From the NCBI GenBank assembly GCA_014359685.1, contig JACIYY010000205.1, forward strand, positions 1-5,780: 5,780 bases of DNA. The letters run 5' to 3'. The translations under genes and the position numbers were made by a program. This document shows positions 1 to 5,008 of the stretch, piece by piece. The notes below the pieces were generated by a model. It did no database searches. It was given only the letters and a program-made list of their open reading frames with translations, and was not told where the DNA came from. Each line of letters starts with the position of its first letter. Positions within the stretch are counted from its first letter, which is position 1. The DNA is from Porphyrobacter sp. GTDB lineage: Bacteria > Pseudomonadota > Alphaproteobacteria > Sphingomonadales > Sphingomonadaceae.

Positions 1-114
1 CAGGGTGCTGCCGGTGAGAATCGTGAGCAGGAACAGGAGGCGGCGGGCCAGCCCCGCCCGCGCGCTGGCAATCGACACGCCCGCGCCCTTGCGGCGCGTC
101 GCCACCGGCGGCAA
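1..114 (-). CDS. 5' end of an unidentified membrane protein (partial, cut by window edge)
   Basis: After the tonB stop, the minus strand has one open frame running off the left edge. It follows an in-frame TGA just upstream of 120. There is no ATG; the possible starts are TTG at 114-112, GTG at 105-103 or GTG at 78-76, and none has a clear Shine-Dalgarno sequence. The translated end contains an Arg-rich stretch followed by a hydrophobic segment (RRLLFLLTILTGSTL), the pattern of a first transmembrane helix with positive-inside residues. It lies about 50 bp downstream of tonB in the same direction, so it could be co-transcribed. A membrane glycosyltransferase such as an MdoH/OpgH relative is one possibility, but there is too little sequence to assign a family. 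The start and even the reality of the gene are uncertain. Confidence 0.35.
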   Translation of the reverse strand, partial: MPPVATRRKGAGVSIASARAGLARRLLFLLTILTGSTL

Positions 115-163
115 GCGAAAACCGGCCGCGCGCCCGCGTCAGCCGCGACCGCAACCGTTGGCG

Positions 164-979
164 TCAGCCGAGGTCGAAGGTGACCGGCACCAGCACCCAC
201 GCCTCGCGCGGCTCGCCGGCCTGCGATGCGGGGATGAAGCGCCAGCCGCGCACCGTCTCCAGCGCCGCCTCGTCGAGCCGCCGGTGCCCGCTCGATTCCT
301 CGATCTGGAGGCGTAGCGCGCGCCCGTCGCGGCTGACCAGGACGCGCAGCACCGCGACCCCCTCCTCGCGCGCGCGGCGCGACAGATAGGGGTAGGCGGG
401 CGCGGGATTGTCGAGCTGGCGGGCGGAGAAATCGGGCGGCACCACCGGCGCCGGCGCTGGCTGAGCCTGCGGCGCGGCGGCGGCCAAGGCGGGCGCCGGC
501 GGGGCAGACGGCGCTACCACCGGACCGGGGGGACTGGCCGCGATCTCCACCCGGCGCGGCAGGCTGAGCGGGCTTTGCGGCGCGAGCAGCGGCGCGGCGG
601 CCGCCTGGCGGGCCGGGGCAGGCTCGGCCGGCTGCGGCAGGGTTTCGGGGGGCAGGGGTTCAGGCGGCAGCGGCTCGGGCGGCGCGGCCTCGGCGACCGA
701 GAAGGTCGCCAGCCGATCCCGCTCCGCCCGCTCCTCACCGGCAAAGTGCATGGTCGCCAGCGCGCCGATCATCGCGATATGCAACCCCAGGATCGCGGCC
801 AGCACCGTGGGGCTGGGGCCGGGGCTGCGATAGCCCTCGCCCGGCATCCGCCGCGCCGGCGCCGGCTCGGGCGGAACCCGGACCGGCTCCGGCGCCGGCG
901 GCTCGGGCCGCGCCGCGCGGGACGCAGCAAGTTGGGCGACCGAACCGTTTGCCAGTGCCAGGCTGTGCATGGCCCTCAT
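164..979 (-). CDS. tonB: TonB-family energy transducer
   Basis: This 271-aa protein couples the inner-membrane proton motive force (via ExbB/ExbD, not in this window) to outer-membrane receptors. Residues 1-56 form an unusually long Pro/Arg-rich cytoplasmic N-terminus. Residues about 57-79 are the single membrane anchor, with His67 in the place of the conserved TonB membrane His; the usual Ser four residues earlier is replaced by Ile63. Residues about 95-185 are a Pro/Ala-rich periplasmic spacer, including a PEPLPPEPLPPETLPQP run. Residues about 190-271 are the TonB C-terminal domain: NPAPAYPYLSRRAREEG, then SSGHRRLDEAAL and VRGWRFIPA. The ATG at 979-977 is preferred because GGAG lies 8 nt upstream; the internal ATG at 970-968 has no properly spaced site. 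The gene follows the siderophore receptor in the same direction after 71 bp, so it is probably a dedicated TonB for that receptor. A Fur-like site at 1007-1021 precedes it. Confidence 0.9.
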   Translation of the reverse strand: MRAMHSLALANGSVAQLAASRAARPEPPAPEPVRVPPEPAPARRMPGEGYRSPGPSPTVLAAILGLHIAMIGALATMHFAGEERAERDRLATFSVAEAAPPEPLPPEPLPPETLPQPAEPAPARQAAAAPLLAPQSPLSLPRRVEIAASPPGPVVAPSAPPAPALAAAAPQAQPAPAPVVPPDFSARQLDNPAPAYPYLSRRAREEGVAVLRVLVSRDGRALRLQIEESSGHRRLDEAALETVRGWRFIPASQAGEPREAWVLVPVTFDLG

Positions 980-1006
980 ATTCAGCGCTCCACCCGCAGT
1001 TGCAAG

Positions 1007-1021
1007 TCAGAATCATTCGCG
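1007..1021. promoter_or_regulatory. candidate Fur-like operator upstream of tonB
   Basis: The 15-mer TCAGAATCATTCGCG contains a perfect 9-bp palindrome, GAAT-C-ATTC, at 1010-1018. It matches 12 of 15 positions of a 7-1-7 pattern TGCGAAT-N-ATTCGCA, a variant of the classical Fur pattern TGATAAT-N-ATTATCA. It lies 28 bp upstream of the tonB start, in the gap after the receptor gene. The outer arms are not symmetric and I see no convincing -35/-10 pair beside it. It is supported mainly by similarity to the sites near the receptor promoter. Confidence 0.45.
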
Positions 1022-1050
1022 AAACATGGCGCCGGCCCCGCTCCTTGCGC

Positions 1051-3297
1051 TCAGTAGCGGGCGGTCAGCGTCACCAGCGCCTGCCGGCCCGCCGCCGGGA
1101 CCGCGAAATGCGGGTTGCGGATCTTGGCGATGTAGCGCTCGTCGGTGAGGTTGTTGACATTGACCCGCACGCCCAGCCTGTCGTTCACCTCGAACTGTGC
1201 ATGGGCATCGAAGCGCAGATAGCCACCGGCGCGGATCAGGTTGGCGGCATCGGCGTATCGCTTGGACGCGCCATAGGCTCCGGCGCCGACACTGAAGCGC
1301 GGGACCACCTGCCAGTCCACCGTCGCTGCGACATTGTGCCGGGGCGTCTGCGGGAGGGTCTTGCCGACGTTGGAGGTGGCATCGTTGCCCGGATCGGCGT
1401 CGCCCGACGCCGCGTCGGAGCGCAACTCGCTGTCGAGGAAGGTATAGCCGACCAGCATCCGCACCGGCCCCGCCGTGCCGGTGGCGCTGATCTCGAAGCC
1501 GCGCAGGCGGGCGGCGTCGAACACATCGGTAACGACATCGTCGACGGTGTTCTGGATGTTCTGGCGGTCGATCTGGAAGATCGCCGCGCTCACCAGCAGC
1601 CCGCCACCCAGCATTTCGGCCTTGGCGCCCGCTTCCCAGTTCTCGGTGGTCTGCGGCTCGTACAGGCTGTTGCTGGCGTTGAGGTCCTGCCCGCCCTCGC
1701 CCACCGTGGTGCCCGGCGGGGTCTTGGCATTGGCGTAGGAGACATAGAGGCTGGTGGCCTCGCTCGGCTTGAACACCACCCCGCCCTGATAGGACCAGAA
1801 GGTGCCTTCATTGGCCACGTCATAGGGCGTTCCGCGCAAAATGCCGGCGCCGCTGGCGGAATAATCGGTCCAGCGCACGCCGCCGTTCAGCAGCAGCGCC
1901 GGCACGATGGTGACGGTATCGAACAGATAGAGGCTGACATCCTCCGCCTCGGCGACGGCGACGCTGGGGTTACGCGCCACCGTGCCGGCCCAGGGATCGG
2001 ACGGATCGGGGTTGGCGAGCGGAGTGCAGTCGAACGCCGCCAGGGCCTGCGCATTGCAGCCCGATCCGGGCACGGCGGGGTCGAACCGGTAATTGCCGGT
2101 GGTGGCGAGGTATCCGGCATTGGTCGATTCGGCATGGCTGTATTCCACCCCCAGCGACAGGCTGTGCAGCAGCGATCCGGTGTTGAACACGCCGGCCAGG
2201 TTGGTGTTGCTGCCGATCCCCTCCTGCCGCGAGCCGCGGCTCTTGATGTTGCGCCAGACCAGGCCGTTGGCGACATTGCCGGCGCTGTCATCGGGGTTGG
2301 TGACGATGTAATGGTGGCGCGTATCGCTGTAGCGGGTGGTGTTCGACAGAACGAAGCCCGATCCTAGCGCCCATTCGATCTGCCCGGTCATCGCATCGAC
2401 ATTGGTGTCGCGGAAATCGCGGTTCAGCAGACCATAGAAGTTGTCGCGGTCGGTCTCGGCGGCCTCGCGCCTTCCGCCGGGCAGCTGCCCGCGCGAGGTC
2501 AGCGGGATGCCGTAATCGGGCATCGCGTCGCCTTCGAGGTGGTAATAGTCGAGCGTGGCGCTGAACGGCGAGCCGGCCCCCAGCGTGACCGAGGACGCGA
2601 CGCCCCAGCGGTCGTCGAACACCTCGTCGCGGCCCGGCACCATCGAATCGTGATACAGGCCGACGACCCGCACGGCGGCGTGTTCGCCCAGCTCGTGGTT
2701 CACATCGGCGGTGATCCGCACCAGGTCCGAGGTGCCGCCGGTGATCTGGGCGCTGGCGAAATCGCCCCGGCGCGCGACCTTGGAGACCAGGTTGATCGCG
2801 CCTGCCGCAGTGCCGCGCCCGCCAAAGGCGCTGCTCGGCCCCTTGGCAACCTCGATCCGCTCCAGCGCGAAGATCTCGCGCTGCTGCGATCCGATATCGC
2901 GGACCCCGTCCACGAACACGTCGCCGGTGGCATCGACGCCCCGGATCAGCGGGATGTCGGCGCTGGCCACCCCGCCCTCGCCGGCGCCCAGGGTGATGCC
3001 CGGCACGGTGCGGAAGGCTTCCTCCAGGCTGAACGTGCCGGTGTCCTGCAACACGTCCTCGGTGATGACGTTGACGATGCGCGGCGTGTCGAGGATTCGC
3101 GCGGTCGCCTTGGGGGAGGACAGCTCGACCGCGCCATACGCCTCCTCTGCGGCAGTATCGGTGACGGTCACGCCCTCCAGCCGCGTCGGCTGCGCGGATT
3201 CCTGCGCCAGCGCCGGCGCAGTGGCGATGAAGCCGACGCAGCCCAGCGCCACGAAGCCTCCGGCCGCCGCGCGTGTGGTGTTGCGATGTCGTGTCAT
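1051..3297 (-). CDS. fiu: TonB-dependent catecholate siderophore receptor, Fiu/PiuA type
   Basis: This 748-aa outer-membrane beta-barrel receptor probably imports ferric catecholate siderophores or their breakdown products. Residues 1-31 are a signal peptide (Arg-rich start, hydrophobic core, cleavage likely after ALA31). A TonB-box-like EGVTVT follows at 41-46. The plug domain spans about 55-175, with DTPRIVNVITEDVL, VPGITLGAGEGG, IRGVDATGDVFVDGVRD and RIEVAKGPSSAFGGRGTAAG. The GAGEGG, DGVRD and KGPxSAFGGRG blocks are those of the Fiu family. The rest is barrel, ending in TARY with a terminal aromatic residue. A two-Cys segment near residues 410-430 is probably in an extracellular loop. Length is close to the E. 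coli Fiu precursor. The ATG has AAGG 9 nt upstream, in a G-rich run. The adjacent YbiX/PiuC dioxygenase is the usual partner of Fiu/PiuA receptors and supports the subfamily call; the exact ligand cannot be read from sequence. Confidence 0.9.
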   Translation of the reverse strand: MTRHRNTTRAAAGGFVALGCVGFIATAPALAQESAQPTRLEGVTVTDTAAEEAYGAVELSSPKATARILDTPRIVNVITEDVLQDTGTFSLEEAFRTVPGITLGAGEGGVASADIPLIRGVDATGDVFVDGVRDIGSQQREIFALERIEVAKGPSSAFGGRGTAAGAINLVSKVARRGDFASAQITGGTSDLVRITADVNHELGEHAAVRVVGLYHDSMVPGRDEVFDDRWGVASSVTLGAGSPFSATLDYYHLEGDAMPDYGIPLTSRGQLPGGRREAAETDRDNFYGLLNRDFRDTNVDAMTGQIEWALGSGFVLSNTTRYSDTRHHYIVTNPDDSAGNVANGLVWRNIKSRGSRQEGIGSNTNLAGVFNTGSLLHSLSLGVEYSHAESTNAGYLATTGNYRFDPAVPGSGCNAQALAAFDCTPLANPDPSDPWAGTVARNPSVAVAEAEDVSLYLFDTVTIVPALLLNGGVRWTDYSASGAGILRGTPYDVANEGTFWSYQGGVVFKPSEATSLYVSYANAKTPPGTTVGEGGQDLNASNSLYEPQTTENWEAGAKAEMLGGGLLVSAAIFQIDRQNIQNTVDDVVTDVFDAARLRGFEISATGTAGPVRMLVGYTFLDSELRSDAASGDADPGNDATSNVGKTLPQTPRHNVAATVDWQVVPRFSVGAGAYGASKRYADAANLIRAGGYLRFDAHAQFEVNDRLGVRVNVNNLTDERYIAKIRNPHFAVPAAGRQALVTLTARY

Positions 3298-3338
3298 GGA
3301 TCCCCCCCTTGTGACGTTCGAGACGTGGCGTGGGGGCG

Positions 3339-3367
3339 CTCTTACGAATCACTCGCAACAAGGTCAA
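3339..3367 (-). promoter_or_regulatory. probable sigma-70-type promoter of the siderophore receptor gene
   Basis: On the minus strand, TTGACC (3367-3362, 5 of 6 to the -35 consensus) is followed after exactly 17 bp by TAAGAG (3344-3339, 3 of 6 to the -10 consensus). Transcription would start near 3332, giving a leader of about 35 nt before the receptor ATG at 3297. One Fur-like box covers the spacer and the start of the -10 element, and another lies directly upstream of the -35 element. Confidence 0.55.
3343..3357. promoter_or_regulatory. candidate Fur-like operator overlapping the receptor promoter
   Basis: TACGAATCACTCGCA matches 13 of 15 positions of the 7-1-7 pattern TGCGAAT-N-ATTCGCA, a GC-richer variant of the classical Fur box. 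Its centre is at 3350. It overlaps the spacer and the first bases of the predicted -10 element, so binding would block RNA polymerase. Iron-dependent repression is inferred from position and from the function of the gene. Confidence 0.55.
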
Positions 3368-3372
3368 TCACT

Positions 3373-3391
3373 AATGCGAACCAATCGCATT
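3373..3391. promoter_or_regulatory. 19-bp palindrome, candidate second Fur-like operator upstream of the receptor promoter
   Basis: AATGCGA-accaa-TCGCATT is a perfect inverted repeat with 7-bp arms and a 5-bp spacer, 19 bp overall, the length of a standard Fur box. Its core TGCGAACCAATCGCA resembles the site at 3343-3357. The centre (3382) is 32 bp, about three helical turns, from the centre of that site. It lies just upstream of the predicted -35 element and 15 bp... downstream of the PiuC-type gene is shorter than 100 bp, so it sits wholly within the intergenic gap. Confidence 0.55.
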
Positions 3392-3405
3392 ATCTGTCCG
3401 CCCGC

Positions 3406-4089
3406 TCAGGCGTCCGCCCGGCGGCGCATCAGATTGTGGTACAGATTGGTCAGCTCCATCACCACCGCATCGGTGGGACCGCGCTCGGCAGAAAGGGTGC
3501 GGATGCTGCGATCGAGCCGATACAGCTCCTCGCGTTCGCCGTGGTCGCGCACCATGCTCTGCAACCAGAAGAAGCAGGCCGTGCGCTCGCCCCTCGTCAC
3601 CGGCGTGACCCGGTGCAGGCTGGAGGCCGGGTAGAGCACCATGTCGCCGGCGGGCAGCTTGACACGGTGCTCGCCGAACAGGTCCTCGACGATCAACTCG
3701 CCGCCATCATAGGCGCCCGGATCCTCCAGGAACAGCGTGCAGGACAGGTCGCTGCGGATGCGGAACTCCGATCCGGCCAGCGCACGGATCGAATTGTCGA
3801 CATGCAGCCCGAATTCCTCGCCCCCGGAATAGCGGTTGAACAGCGGCGGAAAGACCTTCAGCGGCAGCGCGGCGGCGACGAACTCCTCGGTCCGGCCCAG
3901 CGCGTCGAGCACCATCCGCCCGGCTTGCGCGGCCGCCTCGCTGCCCTGCCGCAGCTGGCGGTTGCGCTTGGTCAGCCGCGATTGATGGCCCGATGTCTGG
4001 TTGCCGTCGACCCACTCGCCGGCCTCGATCGCGGCGCGAACCGCCGCCAGCGCGGGCGCGTCGAGCACGCTTTCGATCCTCAGCATCAT
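3406..4089 (-). CDS. piuC: PKHD-type Fe(II)/2-oxoglutarate-dependent hydroxylase, YbiX/PiuC family
   Basis: This 227-aa protein is a full-length member of the YbiX/PiuC family of cytoplasmic Fe(II)- and 2-oxoglutarate-dependent dioxygenases. The iron-binding triad is visible as His96-x-Asp98 (FGLHVDNS) and His159 ([10 protein letters not shown]). Arg169, ten residues after the distal His, is the expected 2-oxoglutarate ligand. Other family blocks are [10 protein letters not shown] near the N-terminus, [42 protein letters not shown] and NLYHNLMR at the C-terminus. The closest well-known relatives, E. coli YbiX and Pseudomonas PiuC, are encoded beside fiu/piuA, as here. The substrate is not established, so a role in siderophore or iron-complex processing is inferred from context. 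The first of two consecutive ATG codons (4089-4087) is chosen because GGAGGAG lies 9 nt upstream. The gap to the receptor gene is 108 bp and carries a separate promoter. Confidence 0.93.
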   Translation of the reverse strand: MMLRIESVLDAPALAAVRAAIEAGEWVDGNQTSGHQSRLTKRNRQLRQGSEAAAQAGRMVLDALGRTEEFVAAALPLKVFPPLFNRYSGGEEFGLHVDNSIRALAGSEFRIRSDLSCTLFLEDPGAYDGGELIVEDLFGEHRVKLPAGDMVLYPASSLHRVTPVTRGERTACFFWLQSMVRDHGEREELYRLDRSIRTLSAERGPTDAVVMELTNLYHNLMRRRADA

Positions 4090-4262
4090 CGCGCGCCGCT
4101 CCTCCGGCTGGCTCCATGCTGCGAATCGGGATCAATAGCAATAGCGAGGCAGGCCCCTCGCAAGCAAGCGGCACGCGGCCGCAGAGATCAGCGCGCCGCG
4201 TTCTGCAATGCCGGCTCAGAGTCCCGAGGCGCCGCCGTCCCCGGCTCCCGCCCGAACGGGCG
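4090..4262 (-). promoter_or_regulatory. intergenic region upstream of the PiuC-type gene
   Basis: This 173-bp stretch has no convincing gene on either strand. It should hold the leader and promoter of the dioxygenase gene. The ribosome binding site GGAGGAG lies at about 4105-4099. A perfect half of the Fur-like pattern, TGCGAAT, is at 4120-4126, but its right arm is degenerate (the 15-mer 4120-4134 matches only 10 positions), so Fur control here is doubtful. Weak promoter candidates such as TTGCGA-17 bp-TGCTAT can be drawn on the minus strand, but none is persuasive. A 14-bp palindrome abuts the stop codon of the small ORF at the right end. Confidence 0.4.
4249..4262 (-). repeat. 14-bp GC-rich palindrome immediately after the small ORF stop
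   Basis: CGCCCGAACGGGCG is a perfect inverted repeat (6-bp arms around AA). It starts at the base following the stop codon of the minus-strand small ORF. In RNA it could form a short GC hairpin. No run of T follows on the minus strand, so it does not qualify as a canonical intrinsic terminator. It could be a weak or Rho-assisted 3' end, or simply chance in GC-rich DNA. Confidence 0.35.
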
Positions 4263-4439
4263 TCAGATGAACAGCAGCACCGGCGACCAGCTTACCAGCG
4301 CCAGCCCGATCAGCAGGCCAAGCCGCACCGGCGCCGGGAATTTCGGCTGGTCGGGATCGGGCCGACGCATCCGTCGCGACGCGGGGACCGCTCGCGAATG
4401 GAACTGCATCGCCGGGTGAAAAAGCGGCTGGCTGGCCAT
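4263..4439 (-). CDS. 58-aa small protein with one C-terminal transmembrane segment, unknown function
   Basis: The ATG at 4439-4437 is preceded by AGGAG at 4451-4447 with a 7-nt gap, one of the best ribosome binding sites in the window. The frame runs to TGA at 4265-4263. Residues 1-38 are polar and basic (ending RRMRRPDPDQPKFPAPVR), and residues about 39-58 are hydrophobic (LGLLIGLALVSWSPVLLFI). This predicts a small inner-membrane protein with a cytoplasmic basic N-terminus and a C-terminal anchor. I do not recognise a family. It points the same way as the dioxygenase, receptor and tonB genes but is separated from the dioxygenase gene by 173 bp, and it is divergent from feoA. A role in the neighbouring iron systems is only suggested by position. 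Chance is possible for an ORF of this size, but the ribosome binding site and clean helix argue for a gene. Confidence 0.6.
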   Translation of the reverse strand: MASQPLFHPAMQFHSRAVPASRRMRRPDPDQPKFPAPVRLGLLIGLALVSWSPVLLFI

Positions 4440-4579
4440 TACAACTCTCCTCGACCCCGAATTTTCTGGCTAAGACTCACTCCTGTAGCGGTAAACGTGC
4501 GGTTCAGGCAAGGGTTCCAGATCCCGGGACGGACACAACCATATCCGCATGATCGATGCCGCACGCGCTTTGCAGCTGA

Positions 4580-4613
4580 GGGTATTGAGAACCAGTGGGT
4601 ATTGAGAACCAGT
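4580..4613 (+). repeat. perfect 17-bp tandem duplication in the feoA upstream region
   Basis: GGGTATTGAGAACCAGT occurs twice with no gap and no mismatch, at 4580-4596 and 4597-4613. The second copy continues into TGCAAT and thereby completes a Fur-like box; the first copy has only the left part of it. The lack of any divergence suggests a recent slippage-type duplication or a maintained pair of regulator contacts. Confidence 0.9.
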
Positions 4614-4617
4614 TGCA
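4603..4617. promoter_or_regulatory. candidate Fur-like operator upstream of feoA
   Basis: TGAGAACCAGTTGCA matches 12 of 15 positions of a TGAGAAT-N-ATTCGCA Fur-type pattern. It sits within ATTG...CAAT outer arms (4601-4619), though inner symmetry is incomplete. It ends 31 bp before the preferred feoA start. The central GAACCA is shared with the palindrome upstream of the receptor gene. Iron-dependent control of feoAB is well known in the family; assignment to this site is inference. Confidence 0.4.
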
Positions 4618-4648
4618 ATTACCCGCGCGCTCTGGCACCCCATCTAAC

Positions 4649-5008
4649 GTGACTGCCTTGGCTACCCTCGACCGTCTGCCGGCCCGCCGCCCGGCGCGAA
4701 TCGTCGCCGTGCACTGGGACGCGCTCGCGCCGGAGGAGGCGAAGCGGCTCCAGACCCTCGGCATCGTCGAAGGGGCGCGGGTCTCGGTCGCCTATCGCGG
4801 GATCTTCGCCGGCCGCGACCCGCTGGCGGTGGCGGTCGGGCGGATGATCGTCGCCCTGCGCCGCAGCCATGCCCGCGCGATCGAGGTCGAGGAACTGGCG
4901 GGCGCCCGCGCTCCCGAGGCCCCTGCCCCCGACGCCGCCGCCCCGGAGGATTCCCCCGCCCCCGAACGCTCCGCCGCGTTGCCCGCCACCATGGTGCGCG
5001 GGGCATGA
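4649..5008 (+). CDS. feoA: FeoA family ferrous iron transport protein with Ala/Pro-rich C-terminal extension
   Basis: FeoA is a small cytoplasmic SH3-like protein that supports FeoB-mediated Fe(II) uptake. With the GTG start at 4649 the protein is 119 aa. Residues about 6-83 are the FeoA domain: TLDRLPARRPARI, then RLQTLGIVEGARVSV, GRDPLAVAVGRMIVALRR and ARAIEVEE. Residues about 84-119 are an Ala/Pro-rich tail (APEAPAPDAAAPEDSPAP) with no obvious fold; typical FeoA proteins are about 75-85 aa and lack it. The TGA stop overlaps the feoB ATG as ATGA, indicating translational coupling. The start is uncertain. No candidate has a good ribosome binding site, and an in-frame GTG at 4595 would add 18 residues unlike FeoA and would place the Fur-like box inside the gene, so 4649 is preferred. 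A TTG at 4658 is a further option. Confidence 0.85.
   Translation: MTALATLDRLPARRPARIVAVHWDALAPEEAKRLQTLGIVEGARVSVAYRGIFAGRDPLAVAVGRMIVALRRSHARAIEVEELAGARAPEAPAPDAAAPEDSPAPERSAALPATMVRGA

Larger units (their letters stand above)
4440..4648. promoter_or_regulatory. divergent regulatory region between the small ORF and feoA
   Basis: This 209-bp gap separates the minus-strand small ORF from plus-strand feoA and is visibly less GC-rich than its surroundings. It holds the ribosome binding site of the small ORF at its left end, and a 17-bp tandem duplication with a Fur-like box at 4580-4617 on its right. I could not place a clean -35/-10 pair for either gene, and I see no riboswitch or other structured RNA in it. 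Confidence 0.5.

Noticed and set aside
949..2367. Long plus-strand open frame of 472 codons opposite the receptor and tonB upstream region
   Set aside because: It is antisense to the clear receptor gene; its translation is rich in Gly, Ala, Arg, Val and His with no domain pattern. Long antisense frames are expected in GC-rich DNA with strong third-position bias.
2288..3367. Minus-strand frame of 359 codons overlapping the receptor gene in another phase
   Set aside because: It is Arg/Gly/His-rich with no recognisable motif and begins inside the receptor promoter region; it is the shifted frame of the receptor.
4249..4262. Intrinsic terminator after the small ORF
   Set aside because: There is a short GC palindrome but no T-run after it on the minus strand, so it was listed only as a repeat.
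2539..4419. Plus-strand open frame of 626 codons spanning the receptor start, the gap and the whole dioxygenase gene
   Set aside because: It is antisense to two well-supported genes and crosses their intergenic regulatory region, and its composition is typical of a GC-rich shadow frame.
4595..4648. Upstream GTG start for feoA adding 18 residues
   Set aside because: The extra residues do not resemble FeoA, and the start would lie inside the 17-bp tandem repeat and put the Fur-like box in coding sequence. GTG at 4649 is closer to the domain, although neither start has a strong ribosome binding site.
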